Of a DNA stretch of 18,072 bases, positions 1-7,171 are shown piece after piece. This DNA comes from Actinomycetes bacterium (lineage in GTDB: Bacteria; Actinomycetota; Actinomycetes; Actinomycetales; Cellulomonadaceae). The position numbers and the translations under genes are program-made. Under the pieces are notes generated by a model. It searched no databases and was not told where the DNA came from. It saw only the letters and a list, made by a program, of their open reading frames with translations. Numbering within the stretch: position 1 is the stretch's first letter; every line of letters begins with the position of its first letter. The stretch is from positions 1 through 18,072 of the forward strand of contig JAEWOA010000044.1 of the NCBI GenBank assembly GCA_023461115.1. The letters are read 5' to 3'.

Positions 1-1
1 G

Positions 2-646
2 CCGACCGCCGCGCTCGACGCCGTGACCGTGACCGGCTGGGGCGCGGGCGACGCGCTCGGGTGCGGAGCGCGCGGCGTGCGCGTGCACCTCGTCGACGCC
101 TCGGGCGCCACGCTGGCCACCGCGTCCGGTGTGGTCGCCGACGCGATGCTCCCGCTCTCGTCGCCCGTGACGGTCTCCTCGGTGGCCGCAGCGCTCGTCA
201 CGGTCGGCGGGTTCGCGCTGGCGACGACGTTCGCGCCGCCCGGGCCCGGCGCCGACCTCGCGCTCGGCGCCACGGCCACCGCGTCGTCGGTCGAGGACGA
301 CCGGTGGCTCCCGGCCATGGCGATCGACGGCGACGACGCCGACACCCGGTGGTCCAGCGAGCACGGGATCGACCCGCAGTGGATCACCGTCGACCTCGGG
401 CAACCGCGTCTCGTGGCGTCCGTGCGGCTGCACTGGGAGACCGCCGCAGGCAAGGCGTACCGGGTCGACACGTCGCTCGACGGCCAGTCGTGGACCACCG
501 TGGCAACCGTCGCCGACGGGCAGAGCGGCGCGGACGTCACGCACTCGTTCGCGCCCGCCCAGGCGCAGTACGTGCGCGTGTTCGGCACCGAGCGGACCAC
601 GGGGTACGGCTACTCGCTGTGGAGCTTCGAGGTGCACGCCCCGTAG
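2..646 (+). CDS. C-terminal part of a secreted F5/8 type C (discoidin/CBM32-like) domain protein, 5' truncated by window edge
   Basis: The reading frame is already open at base 2, so the GTG at 23 is probably internal and the gene starts outside the window. The last ~135 residues read as an F5/8 type C (galactose-binding-like) domain: it opens with DLALGATATASSVEDD, continues with AMAIDGDDADTRWSS and PQWITVDLGQP, and ends YGYSLWSFEVHAP. These are the usual landmarks of discoidin domains, which bind sugars or polysaccharides in secreted glycosidases and surface proteins. The preceding ~75 residues (GARGVRVHLVDASGATLATASG) look like another beta-rich module that I cannot name. The catalytic part, if any, lies upstream. 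The stop is 12 bp from the stop of the convergent ung gene, with no clear terminator between them. The domain call is solid; the parent enzyme is unknown. Confidence 0.8.
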   Translation, partial: PTAALDAVTVTGWGAGDALGCGARGVRVHLVDASGATLATASGVVADAMLPLSSPVTVSSVAAALVTVGGFALATTFAPPGPGADLALGATATASSVEDDRWLPAMAIDGDDADTRWSSEHGIDPQWITVDLGQPRLVASVRLHWETAAGKAYRVDTSLDGQSWTTVATVADGQSGADVTHSFAPAQAQYVRVFGTERTTGYGYSLWSFEVHAP

Positions 647-658
647 TTCGTCTGGACG

Positions 659-1336
659 CTAGGGCAGGCGCCAGTCGACGGGCTCGCCACCCTGCGCGAC
701 GAGCAGCGCGTCGACGCGCGAGAACGGCCGGGACCCGAAGAACCCGCGGCTCGCGGAGAGCGGGCTCGGGTGCGCGGACTCGACCACCGGCACGTCTCCC
801 AGGCGCGGCCGCAGGCTCTGCGCGTCCCGCCCCCACAGCACCGCGACGAGCGGCCCGCCGCGCGCGACGAGAGCCGCGATCGCCTGGTCCGTGACCGCCT
901 CCCACCCGCGCCCGCGGTGCGAAGCGGCCGCGCCGGGCCGGACCGTCAGGACGCGGTTGAGCAGCATCACGCCCTGGTCCGCCCACGGGGTCAGGTCGCC
1001 CGACGACGGCCGCGGCACCCCCAGGTCGTCGACCAGCTCCTTGAAGATGTTGTCGAGCGAGCGGGGGACCGGGCGCACGTCGGGCGACACCGAGAACGAC
1101 AGGCCCATCGCGTGCCCGGGCGTGGGGTACGGGTCCTGGCCGACGATCAGCACGCGCACCTCCGCGAGCGGACGCGTGAACGCCCGCAGGATCGCGTCCC
1201 CGGCCGGCAGGTACTCGCGCCCCGCGGCCACCTCGGCCCGCAGGAAGTCCCCCGCGAGGTGCAGCCGCGGCTCCACGGGCGCCAACGCCTGGGCCCAGTC
1301 GGGCGCGACGAGCTGGCTGAGCGGGGCGGCGTCCAC
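659..1336 (-). CDS. ung: uracil-DNA glycosylase, family 1
   Basis: Removes uracil from DNA as the first step of base excision repair in the cytoplasm. Both family-1 signatures are visible: the water-activating loop GQDPYPTPGHAMGLSFSV with catalytic Asp at about residue 68, and the DNA-intercalation loop HPSPLSASRGFFGSRPFS with His at about residue 189. LLNRVLTVRPGAAASH is the usual LLN-LTV block. Length is 225 residues from the GTG at 1336, normal for the family. I chose that GTG because the protein then begins VDAAPLSQLVAPDWAQAL, as family members do, and GGGAAGG lies upstream; a TTG at 1372 would add 12 residues. It is divergent from the DUF3263 gene, and the 168 bp between them holds a perfect palindrome. 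An ordinary housekeeping gene with all key residues present. Confidence 0.95.
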   Translation of the reverse strand: MDAAPLSQLVAPDWAQALAPVEPRLHLAGDFLRAEVAAGREYLPAGDAILRAFTRPLAEVRVLIVGQDPYPTPGHAMGLSFSVSPDVRPVPRSLDNIFKELVDDLGVPRPSSGDLTPWADQGVMLLNRVLTVRPGAAASHRGRGWEAVTDQAIAALVARGGPLVAVLWGRDAQSLRPRLGDVPVVESAHPSPLSASRGFFGSRPFSRVDALLVAQGGEPVDWRLP

Positions 1337-1438
1337 GCCGGGACCTTCCCACCCCAGCCACCGACGCCGCAACGCCGCGCGCCTTCCCGCGGCCGAGCCC
1401 TGCGGCCCGCTGCGCCAGTTGGCGGAACGCCCGTGCAG

Positions 1439-1462
1439 GCGAATGACAGCCCTGTCATTCGC
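1439..1462. promoter_or_regulatory. perfect 11-bp inverted repeat (candidate operator) over the DUF3263 promoter
   Basis: GCGAATGACAG and CTGTCATTCGC are exact reverse complements separated by CC. A plausible promoter overlaps the site: -35-like ATGACA (1443-1448), 18-bp spacer, -10-like TACGAT (1467-1472), about 33 bp before the ATG at 1505. A protein bound here would cover the -35 box, so repression is the simplest reading. The site lies between divergent ung and DUF3263 genes and could affect either. I do not recognise the cognate regulator. Confidence 0.6.
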
Positions 1463-1504
1463 GCTTTACGATGAGCCCGACCAACCCCGACCACCGGAGG
1501 ACGC

Positions 1505-1804
1505 ATGGACGCCGCGACCATCTCGCTCGCCCCGCAGCCCGGGGCCCCGGTCGACGGGCTCAGCGAGCGCGACGCGCAGATCCTGGCCTTCGAGCGCCAG
1601 TGGTGGAAGTACGCGGGCGCCAAGGAACAGGCGATCCGGGAGTTGTTCGACCTCTCCGCCACCCGCTACTACCAGGTGCTCAACGCCCTGATCGACGACC
1701 CGGCGGCGCTCGAGCACGACCCGATGCTCGTCAAGCGGCTGCGCCGCCTGCGCTCCGCCCGCCAGCGCGCCCGCACCGCCCGGCGCCTGGGCGTCGAGGT
1801 CTGA
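1505..1804 (+). CDS. DUF3263 family small helix-turn-helix-like protein
   Basis: A 99-residue protein typical of actinobacterial DUF3263. The core LSERDAQILAFERQWWKYAGAKEQAIRELFDLSATRYYQVLNALIDDP reads like a helix-turn-helix in which a short turn precedes the recognition helix SATRYYQVLNAL, followed by a basic tail (KRLRRLRSARQRARTARRL). The family is unstudied but DNA binding is plausible. The start is firm: GGAGG (1496-1500) sits 4 bp before the ATG. It is followed by the VirR-like LytR_C gene, the same order as Rv0430-Rv0431 in Mycobacterium tuberculosis. A palindrome lies over its promoter, so autoregulation is possible but is only inference. A GC-rich hairpin follows the stop codon. Confidence 0.85.
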   Translation: MDAATISLAPQPGAPVDGLSERDAQILAFERQWWKYAGAKEQAIRELFDLSATRYYQVLNALIDDPAALEHDPMLVKRLRRLRSARQRARTARRLGVEV

Positions 1805-1825
1805 CGGCGGCCCGCGCGGGCCGTC
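1803..1825 (+). terminator. GC-rich hairpin after the DUF3263 gene
   Basis: A 14-bp self-complementary core (1809-1822, GGCCCGCGCGGGCC) directly follows the stop codon; flanking GAC and GTC could extend it across a bulge. There is no T-tract, as is common for actinobacterial hairpins, so termination is likely but not certain. Confidence 0.4.
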
Positions 1826-1896
1826 TGACCGGGGCAGAACCGGCGCGCCGACGCGCATGAGCCGCCCAAGTGGCGTGGACGCCGGGTTGGGCCGGA

Positions 1897-1902
1897 TACC
1901 CT
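1897..1902 (+). promoter_or_regulatory. -10 box for a probably leaderless VirR-like mRNA
   Basis: TACCCT fits the actinobacterial TANNNT -10 consensus and ends 7 bp before the GTG start at 1910. There is no convincing Shine-Dalgarno sequence between them, so transcription probably starts at or next to the start codon. The -35 is weak (GTGGAC, 1875-1880, 16-bp spacer). Confidence 0.45.
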
Positions 1903-1909
1903 TCCTGCC

Positions 1910-2509
1910 GTGAGCAAGGCCGACTACCCGTACCCGGACGACGAGTTCGACGCGCCCCCCGACCCCTCGGCGCCCCGCAGCGTGCACCGCGCGCCGCGGT
2001 CCGCGTGGAGCCGCTGGTGGCCGTTCCTCGCGGTCCTGGTGCTGGCGCCGCTCGTCGCATACGGCCTGGTGACGTTCATGGCGCGCAGCGGCAACTCGCC
2101 CGTCGCGGGCTTCACCGACGGCGACGACGAGCCCTCCATCACGGCGACCACGGACGCGCCGACCGACGAGGCCAGCGAGCCGCAGAGCCCGTCGGCCGAC
2201 CCCACCACCGAGGCGCCGCCCGCGGCGCAGCCGGTACTCAGCACGCCCGTGACGGTGCTCAACGCCGCCGGCGTGCAGGGCCTCGCCGCCAAGGGCGCCG
2301 CCAAGCTGACGTCCGCGGGGTTCACATCGGTCAAGCCGGACAACTTCCGGGGCGCCAAGCCCGCGGCCTCGGTCGTCTACTACGCGTCCGACGCGCTCAA
2401 GCCCACCGCGGACCTGGTCGCCTCCACGCTCGGCGTCGCCACCGTGACGCTCGCGCCGCAGCAGGCGGGCACCGGGATCTCCGTCGTGCTGGTCACCGAC
2501 CTGTCCTGA
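1910..2509 (+). CDS. LytR C-terminal (LytR_C) domain membrane-anchored protein, VirR-like
   Basis: A 199-residue protein with a short acidic cytoplasmic tail (1-33), one membrane helix (about 37-57, WPFLAVLVLAPLVAYGLVTF), a Thr/Pro/Glu/Ser-rich linker (about 65-108), and a LytR_C domain (about 113-199, PVTVLNAAGVQGLAAKGAAKLTSAGF to the end). The NAAGVQGLA segment is the usual start of this domain. No catalytic LCP domain is present, so it is the stand-alone LytR_C type. The mycobacterial counterpart, Rv0431/VirR, acts at the cell envelope and also follows a DUF3263 gene. The expected role is envelope assembly on the outer face of the membrane; that is inference from family and synteny. The GTG start lies right behind a -10 box. 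Confidence 0.88.
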   Translation: MSKADYPYPDDEFDAPPDPSAPRSVHRAPRSAWSRWWPFLAVLVLAPLVAYGLVTFMARSGNSPVAGFTDGDDEPSITATTDAPTDEASEPQSPSADPTTEAPPAAQPVLSTPVTVLNAAGVQGLAAKGAAKLTSAGFTSVKPDNFRGAKPAASVVYYASDALKPTADLVASTLGVATVTLAPQQAGTGISVVLVTDLS

Positions 2510-2579
2510 CCGCGCCCTCGTCGCGCGACGGGCTGCCCCCAGCCGCCCGAACCCCTGTCGCCGCCGGGCGCCTGCGCAC

Positions 2580-2585
2580 TAGGCT
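2580..2585 (+). promoter_or_regulatory. -10 box of the cold-shock gene
   Basis: TAGGCT fits TANNNT and would start transcription near 2592, leaving about 41 nt of leader. The leader contains a small hairpin (CCCGC 2594-2598 with GCGGG 2603-2607) and a good ribosome site (AGGAG, 2620-2624). No clear -35 is visible. Confidence 0.4.
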
Positions 2586-2632
2586 CGGCGCGTCCCGCGT
2601 GTGCGGGCGTACCGACGACAGGAGCAGGCGGA

Positions 2633-2836
2633 ATGGCCCAGGGCACGGTGAAGTGGTTCAACGCGGAGAAGGGGTACGGCTTCATCACGCCCGACGGTGG
2701 CGGCGCCGACCTCTTCGTGCATTTCTCCGCGATCCAGGCAGACGGCTACCGCTCCCTCGAGGAGGGGCAGGCCGTGGAGTTCGAGGTGGGCCAGGGGTCC
2801 AAGGGCCCGCAGGCCGACCAGGTGCGCGCGATCTGA
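2633..2836 (+). CDS. single-domain cold-shock protein (CspA family)
   Basis: A 67-residue OB-fold RNA chaperone that binds single-stranded RNA and DNA in the cytoplasm. It has the family opening GTVKWFNAEKGYGFITPD with RNP1 (KGYGFI), and RNP2 as DLFVHFSAI. It ends FEVGQGSKGPQADQVRAI, standard for actinobacterial Csp proteins. Length is normal. The ATG is supported by AGGAG upstream. It has its own promoter and a following hairpin and lies just ahead of the heat-shock-controlled groEL. CspA-type proteins of high-GC bacteria are often constitutive, so cold induction cannot be assumed. Confidence 0.95.
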   Translation: MAQGTVKWFNAEKGYGFITPDGGGADLFVHFSAIQADGYRSLEEGQAVEFEVGQGSKGPQADQVRAI

Positions 2837-2838
2837 GA

Positions 2839-2860
2839 CGCGGCCTCGCACGAGGCCGCG
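2839..2860 (+). terminator. hairpin terminator after the cold-shock gene
   Basis: CGCGGCCTCG and CGAGGCCGCG are exact reverse complements separated by CA, 2 bp after the stop codon. This is a very stable stem without a T-run, of the actinobacterial style. Confidence 0.6.
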
Positions 2861-2906
2861 GGGCCCCTCCCACGAGGCCGTGCCACGCCACTCGACCCTC
2901 CCGCGT

Positions 2907-2933
2907 CTTGCACTCGGGGGGGTCGAGTGCTAA
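2907..2933 (+). promoter_or_regulatory. CIRCE element 1 (HrcA operator) overlapping the groEL promoter
   Basis: CTTGCACTC, a 9-bp spacer, then GAGTGCTAA. The right half matches the CIRCE consensus fully and the left half matches 7 of 9. The site overlaps a promoter: -35-like TTGCAC (2908-2913), 17-bp spacer, -10-like TAATCA (2931-2936). HrcA bound here would block RNA polymerase until heat shock. Confidence 0.9.
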
Positions 2934-2941
2934 TCATGGGG

Positions 2942-2968
2942 CTAGCACTCTCCTAGTGAGAGTGACAG
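2942..2968 (+). promoter_or_regulatory. CIRCE element 2, degenerate right half
   Basis: CTAGCACTC, a 9-bp spacer, then GAGTGACAG. The left half matches 8 of 9 consensus bases; the right half keeps GAGTG only. It lies 8 bp after the first CIRCE and about at the predicted transcription start, so two HrcA dimers could sit side by side. Tandem CIRCE sites are known before actinobacterial groEL genes. Confidence 0.75.
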
Positions 2969-3087
2969 AAGTACCTCAGGCCGTCCGAGTGAGACGGCGG
3001 GCGCGCGGGACGAGACCGCGGCAGCCTGTCGTCGTCCGTCGCGGGCGCTCGTCGGCCACCCGAACCCAGTGAAGGATCGATAGCCCC

Positions 3088-4713
<1,626 letters not shown>

Positions 4714-4730
4714 CCCGCTAGCTAGTCCCA

Positions 4731-4766
4731 GAGAGGGCGGCCCGGCACCAGCCGGTCCGCCCTCTC
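4731..4766 (+). terminator. strong intrinsic terminator of groEL
   Basis: A 16-bp stem (4731-4746 with 4751-4766) with one mismatch and an ACCA loop, followed by ACCTTTCCC. It begins 17 bp after the groEL stop and isolates groEL from the next gene. Confidence 0.85.
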
Positions 4767-4778
4767 ACCTTTCCCTCC

Positions 4779-4850
4779 GCCGAACTGGTGAGTTTGCATC
4801 GAGATCGTGCGTCCGGACTCACTGGGTGGATGCGGACTCACTTGTTCGGC
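4779..4850. repeat. 72-bp palindromic element E1 (word GTGAGTTTGC)
   Basis: The outer ends GCCGAAC and GTTCGGC are exact inverse repeats. Inside, GTGAGTTTGCATC (4788-4800) faces GATGCGGACTCAC (4829-4841), 13 pairs of which two are G-T wobbles; an inner pair GTGCGTCC/GGACTCAC (4807-4822) pairs at 7 of 8. The element is 53/72 identical, without gaps, to element E2 on the other side of the following gene and has the same length and layout as E3 at 8426. It starts 12 bp after the groEL terminator. Confidence 0.8.
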
Positions 4851-4896
4851 CGAGTTGGGGGGCGCGGGATGGGGTCGCGCGGGCCCCGGGCGCGGC

Positions 4897-4923
4897 GGGT
4901 GGGGTGGGTGGGGGTGTGGATAA
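4897..4923 (+). other. G-quadruplex motif abutting a consensus DnaA box
   Basis: Bases 4897-4914 read GGGTGGGGTGGGTGGGGG, four G-runs with single-T loops, a textbook G-quadruplex sequence. Immediately after it, 4915-4923 is TGTGGATAA, the exact reverse complement of the DnaA box TTATCCACA. It lies upstream of the DUF559-like gene; TAACTT (4921-4926) could also be that gene's -10 box. Confidence 0.55.
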
Positions 4924-4954
4924 CTTGCGGCGCCTGGGGCGGGGGCCGGGCAGG

Positions 4955-5917
4955 GTGTCGTGTGTGGGTAGGCGACCTGGAGCACCCGTACCGCGGCCCG
5001 TCGAGCGGTTGCCCGAGGTCGTGCTCAGGGGCACCACCGGACGTGCGCTGATCGCGGCGCGAGTACGTGCGGGCGAGTGGGAGCGACCGCTGCGGGGCAC
5101 GTACGTGCCGGCCCTGGACGATGGTGACCCCCACGCCGCCGATCGGCTGCGAGCGCTCGCCCGGATCGCCGGACTCGCCCGTCGGTCGCGGGCGCCCATC
5201 GTGTTCTCCCACGTCAGCGCCGCTCTGATGTGGGGCCTGCCGCTGTGGCGGACCCCGACCGTGCCGCACGTGCTCCAGCGGGCCGCCGGTGGAGGGGCGC
5301 GCGACCGGGCGGTGGCGCGGCACGTGGGCCGGCTCGACGAGTCCGACGTGGTCGAGATCGCCGGCGTGCGGGTGACGAGCCTCGCGCGGACCACCCTCGA
5401 CTGCGTCGCGACGTTGCCGCCGCTCGAGGGAATGGTCGTCGCAGACGCGGCGTTCGCGGCGGGCGCCGACCCAGAGCTGCTCGCGGATCGTGCGGCCAAG
5501 GCCCGCGGGGCCCGGAACATCGGCCGGGTGCGCGCGGTGCTCGCGCTCGCCGACGAGGGCGCCGAGTCACCGGGAGAGTCGGCGAGCAGGTTCGTCGCGC
5601 TCCGCGCCGGGCTGCCCGTTCCGACGACCCAGATCCGCGTGCGGACGCACCTTGGCGAGGTCTGGTCCGACTGGGGCTGGCCGGAGTTCCGCGTCCTCGT
5701 CGAGTACGACGGACGGGTCAAGTATGGCGATCAGTCGGCGTTGATGGCGGAGAAGCGCCGCCACGACGCCCTCGTCGAGACCGGCCACCGGGTCGCGCGT
5801 GTCGTCATGGAGGACCTCGGCGGCTCGCGCCTCCCCGACCGCCTGCTCTCACTCCTCCCCAGCTCGCTGACGCTCGCCCCTCGCCCCGAGCTCGGCTGGC
5901 GCCCGCCGACCTGGTGA
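4955..5917 (+). CDS. AbiEi-like N-terminal / DUF559-type endonuclease-fold protein
   Basis: About 320 residues in two parts. The N-terminal half (LRGTTGRALIAARVRAGEWERPLRGTYVPA ... VFSHVSAALMWGLPLW ... VRVTSLARTTLDCVATLPPLEGMVVAD) is like the winged-helix/AbiEi_4-like region of many actinobacterial proteins. The C-terminal part (ESPGESASRFVALRAGLPVPTTQIRVRTHLGEVWSDWGWPEFRVLVEYDGRVKYG ... EKRRHDALVETGHRVARV) is DUF559-like, related to very-short-patch repair endonucleases; the Asp of SDWGWP and the Glu of VEYDG are candidate catalytic residues. Function is not established, though a nuclease or defence role is often suggested. The start is uncertain: GTG 4955 or GTG 4964, and neither has a good ribosome site. 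It is bracketed by palindromes E1 and E2, its stop codon lies inside E2, and a remnant of a related gene follows. Confidence 0.8.
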   Translation: MSCVGRRPGAPVPRPVERLPEVVLRGTTGRALIAARVRAGEWERPLRGTYVPALDDGDPHAADRLRALARIAGLARRSRAPIVFSHVSAALMWGLPLWRTPTVPHVLQRAAGGGARDRAVARHVGRLDESDVVEIAGVRVTSLARTTLDCVATLPPLEGMVVADAAFAAGADPELLADRAAKARGARNIGRVRAVLALADEGAESPGESASRFVALRAGLPVPTTQIRVRTHLGEVWSDWGWPEFRVLVEYDGRVKYGDQSALMAEKRRHDALVETGHRVARVVMEDLGGSRLPDRLLSLLPSSLTLAPRPELGWRPPTW

Positions 5918-5976
5918 GTTCGCCGCGAGAAGGGGAGTTAGGACTCACCCGTTGGGTGCGAACTCACCATCTCGGC
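5905..5976. repeat. 72-bp palindromic element E2 (word GTGAGTTCGC), overlapping a gene end
   Basis: Boundaries are GCCGA and TCGGC. A perfect 11-bp inverted repeat, GGTGAGTTCGC (5913-5923) and GCGAACTCACC (5958-5968), forms the outer stem. GGGGAGTTAGGACTCACC (5932-5949) is the inner imperfect palindrome. Compared with E1, outer-stem positions 16/57 change from T-G to T-A and 17/56 from T-G to C-G, so pairing is kept or improved. The TGA stop of the DUF559-like gene is bases 11-13 of the element. Confidence 0.8.
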
Positions 5977-5984
5977 GGTTGTCG

Positions 5985-6092
5985 TGCCTCGCGTGCGCGG
6001 AATTGCCGGTGCCCCAGACGCAGGTGCCCGTCGTCACGCGCCTGGGCGAGGACATCGTCATGGACGAGAGTCGATTGCCCAAACCCATCTAA
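5985..6092 (+). pseudogene. decayed C-terminal fragment of a second DUF559-type gene
   Basis: In this frame the DNA reads CAELPVPQTQVPVVTRLGED and ends in TAA (6090-6092). It lines up with RAGLPVPTTQIRVRTHLGEV of the intact neighbour: LPVP-TQ and LGE fall at the same spacing, followed in both by a D and an LP/WP. There is no start codon, no N-terminal domain and no endonuclease core beyond this point. It begins 9 bp after palindrome E2, so the order is element, gene, element, gene remnant. The match is short, so coincidence is not excluded. Confidence 0.5.
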
Positions 6093-6167
6093 AGCGGGCA
6101 GTGCGGCCGCTAAGGTGCTGGTGGTCGCGTCGCGGCCGGCACCACCATCACCATGCAGGGGGCCCGC

Positions 6168-6626
6168 ATGACGACTTCGCACCACCTCGAGGATCACGTA
6201 CCGCTGCAGACGGTCGCGACACGGCCGCGTTGGCGGCGGCGCATGCTGGCGGTCGCCGCCGCGGCGTCGGCGCTCTTGCTCGCCGGTGTCCAGCCGGCGT
6301 TCGCGGCTGGCTCGTTCACCTGGACCGCCAGCTTCAAGGCGCAGTTGACCTCGCGTGAGTGGGAGCAGAGGTCGTCAGGCTCCGTCTCGATCACGTCGAC
6401 GATGTCGTGCAAGACGCCGGGCGAGGTGTACTACATCACGCTTGAGAAGAAGGCGACGTTCGGCTGGACTGAGTACAACCCCGATCAGGCGTACATGTGC
6501 GGATTCACCGAGACTCGCACCTGGACCGGCACGTCGAAAGGCAAGTACCACTTCGTGCTCTGGGTGAAGACGCAGAACACCGGTGGCCAGACGTTCACCG
6601 GCAAGGGGACGACGAGGTATCCGTGA
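6168..6626 (+). CDS. small secreted protein with two cysteines, function unknown
   Basis: 152 residues from the ATG at 6168, which has a G-rich ribosome site (AGGGGG, 6157-6162); an in-frame ATG at 6153 lacks one. A signal peptide is clear: basic RPRWRRR (19-25), hydrophobic LAVAAAASALLLAG, and likely cleavage after AFA (about residue 46). The mature part, about 105 residues, is rich in Thr, Ser, Tyr and Trp with alternating hydrophobics (SFTWTASFKAQL, TRTWTGTSKGKYHFVLWVKTQ), suggesting a beta-sandwich. It has only two cysteines (about 81 and 111), which could form one disulphide after export. I do not recognise a family. The last codons overlap the start of the VanZ-like gene by 4 bp, so the two are co-translated and may work together at the cell surface. 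Confidence 0.8.
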   Translation: MTTSHHLEDHVPLQTVATRPRWRRRMLAVAAAASALLLAGVQPAFAAGSFTWTASFKAQLTSREWEQRSSGSVSITSTMSCKTPGEVYYITLEKKATFGWTEYNPDQAYMCGFTETRTWTGTSKGKYHFVLWVKTQNTGGQTFTGKGTTRYP

Positions 6627-7171
6627 CACAGCTCTGGCGGAGCTTTGGCGAGCTGTTGCCGATCGGTCTGGTTGTGGGCCTCGTGGTCGGCGCCGGCTCG
6701 TTCCTCGGTTTCTGGGCGCATCGCAAGACGGAGATCAGCCGGAGTGCCGTGCTGCGGTCGGTGGGTGAGGCGCTGCTCGTCGTCTGGGGCCTGTGCGTCG
6801 CGCTCGTCACGCTCTCGCCAGGGGCCGGGTGGCAAGCGCGAGCGCTCGACCTCGTGCCCTTCGACGACTGGAGTGACGCGGTCTCGCCGGAGGTCGTCGT
6901 GGCGCAGGTCGGCGGGAACGTCGTTCTGTTCCTGCCTGCCGGAGTGCTGCTCGCGGCGCGATTCGGCTGGGGCGTGGGGCGGTCTGCGATCGTCGGGCTG
7001 GGCATCGTCACCGCGATCGAGGTGCTGCAGTTCGTGCTCGGATGGGGTCGCGCGTCAACCGTTGACGACGTGATCGCCGGGACCGTCGGGGTGGTGCTGG
7101 GCGCGGTGGTCGTCGTCGCCCTGCGCGCCGTCGCGGGGCTACTGGCGGTACGACGACAGGAAGTTGCCTAG
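6623..7171 (+). CDS. VanZ-family integral membrane protein
   Basis: A 182-residue protein with about five membrane helices (about 10-30, 46-66, 96-114, 121-141, 148-168). VanZ-type motifs are visible: GNVVLFLPAGVLLAARFG and IEVLQFVLGWGRASTVDDVIAGTVGVVLG, with the conserved Glu-Gln and Asp-Asp pairs. VanZ proteins are linked to low-level teicoplanin resistance, but most chromosomal members have no known role. The GTG start overlaps the stop of the secreted-protein gene (GTGA), with GAGG 5 bp upstream, so translation is coupled. Its 3' end runs 33 bp past the stop codon of the convergent aminotransferase gene. Confidence 0.85.
   Translation: MTQLWRSFGELLPIGLVVGLVVGAGSFLGFWAHRKTEISRSAVLRSVGEALLVVWGLCVALVTLSPGAGWQARALDLVPFDDWSDAVSPEVVVAQVGGNVVLFLPAGVLLAARFGWGVGRSAIVGLGIVTAIEVLQFVLGWGRASTVDDVIAGTVGVVLGAVVVVALRAVAGLLAVRRQEVA

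Noticed and set aside
2519..2544. Small hairpins (CGTCGCGCGACG and GGCTGCCCCCAGCC) after the VirR-like gene as terminator
   Set aside because: Short stems without a T-tract; at this GC content such pairs arise easily by chance. They may slow transcription, but I do not list them as a feature.
4915..4923. Replication origin
   Set aside because: Only one DnaA box was seen, and there is no AT-rich region and no dnaA, dnaN or parAB gene. The neighbouring genes are not origin-associated.
4955..6092. Complete type IV toxin-antitoxin pair (AbiEi/AbiEii)
   Set aside because: The gene shares only an AbiEi-like N-terminal region. No AbiEii nucleotidyltransferase lies next to it, and the C-terminal part is DUF559-like.
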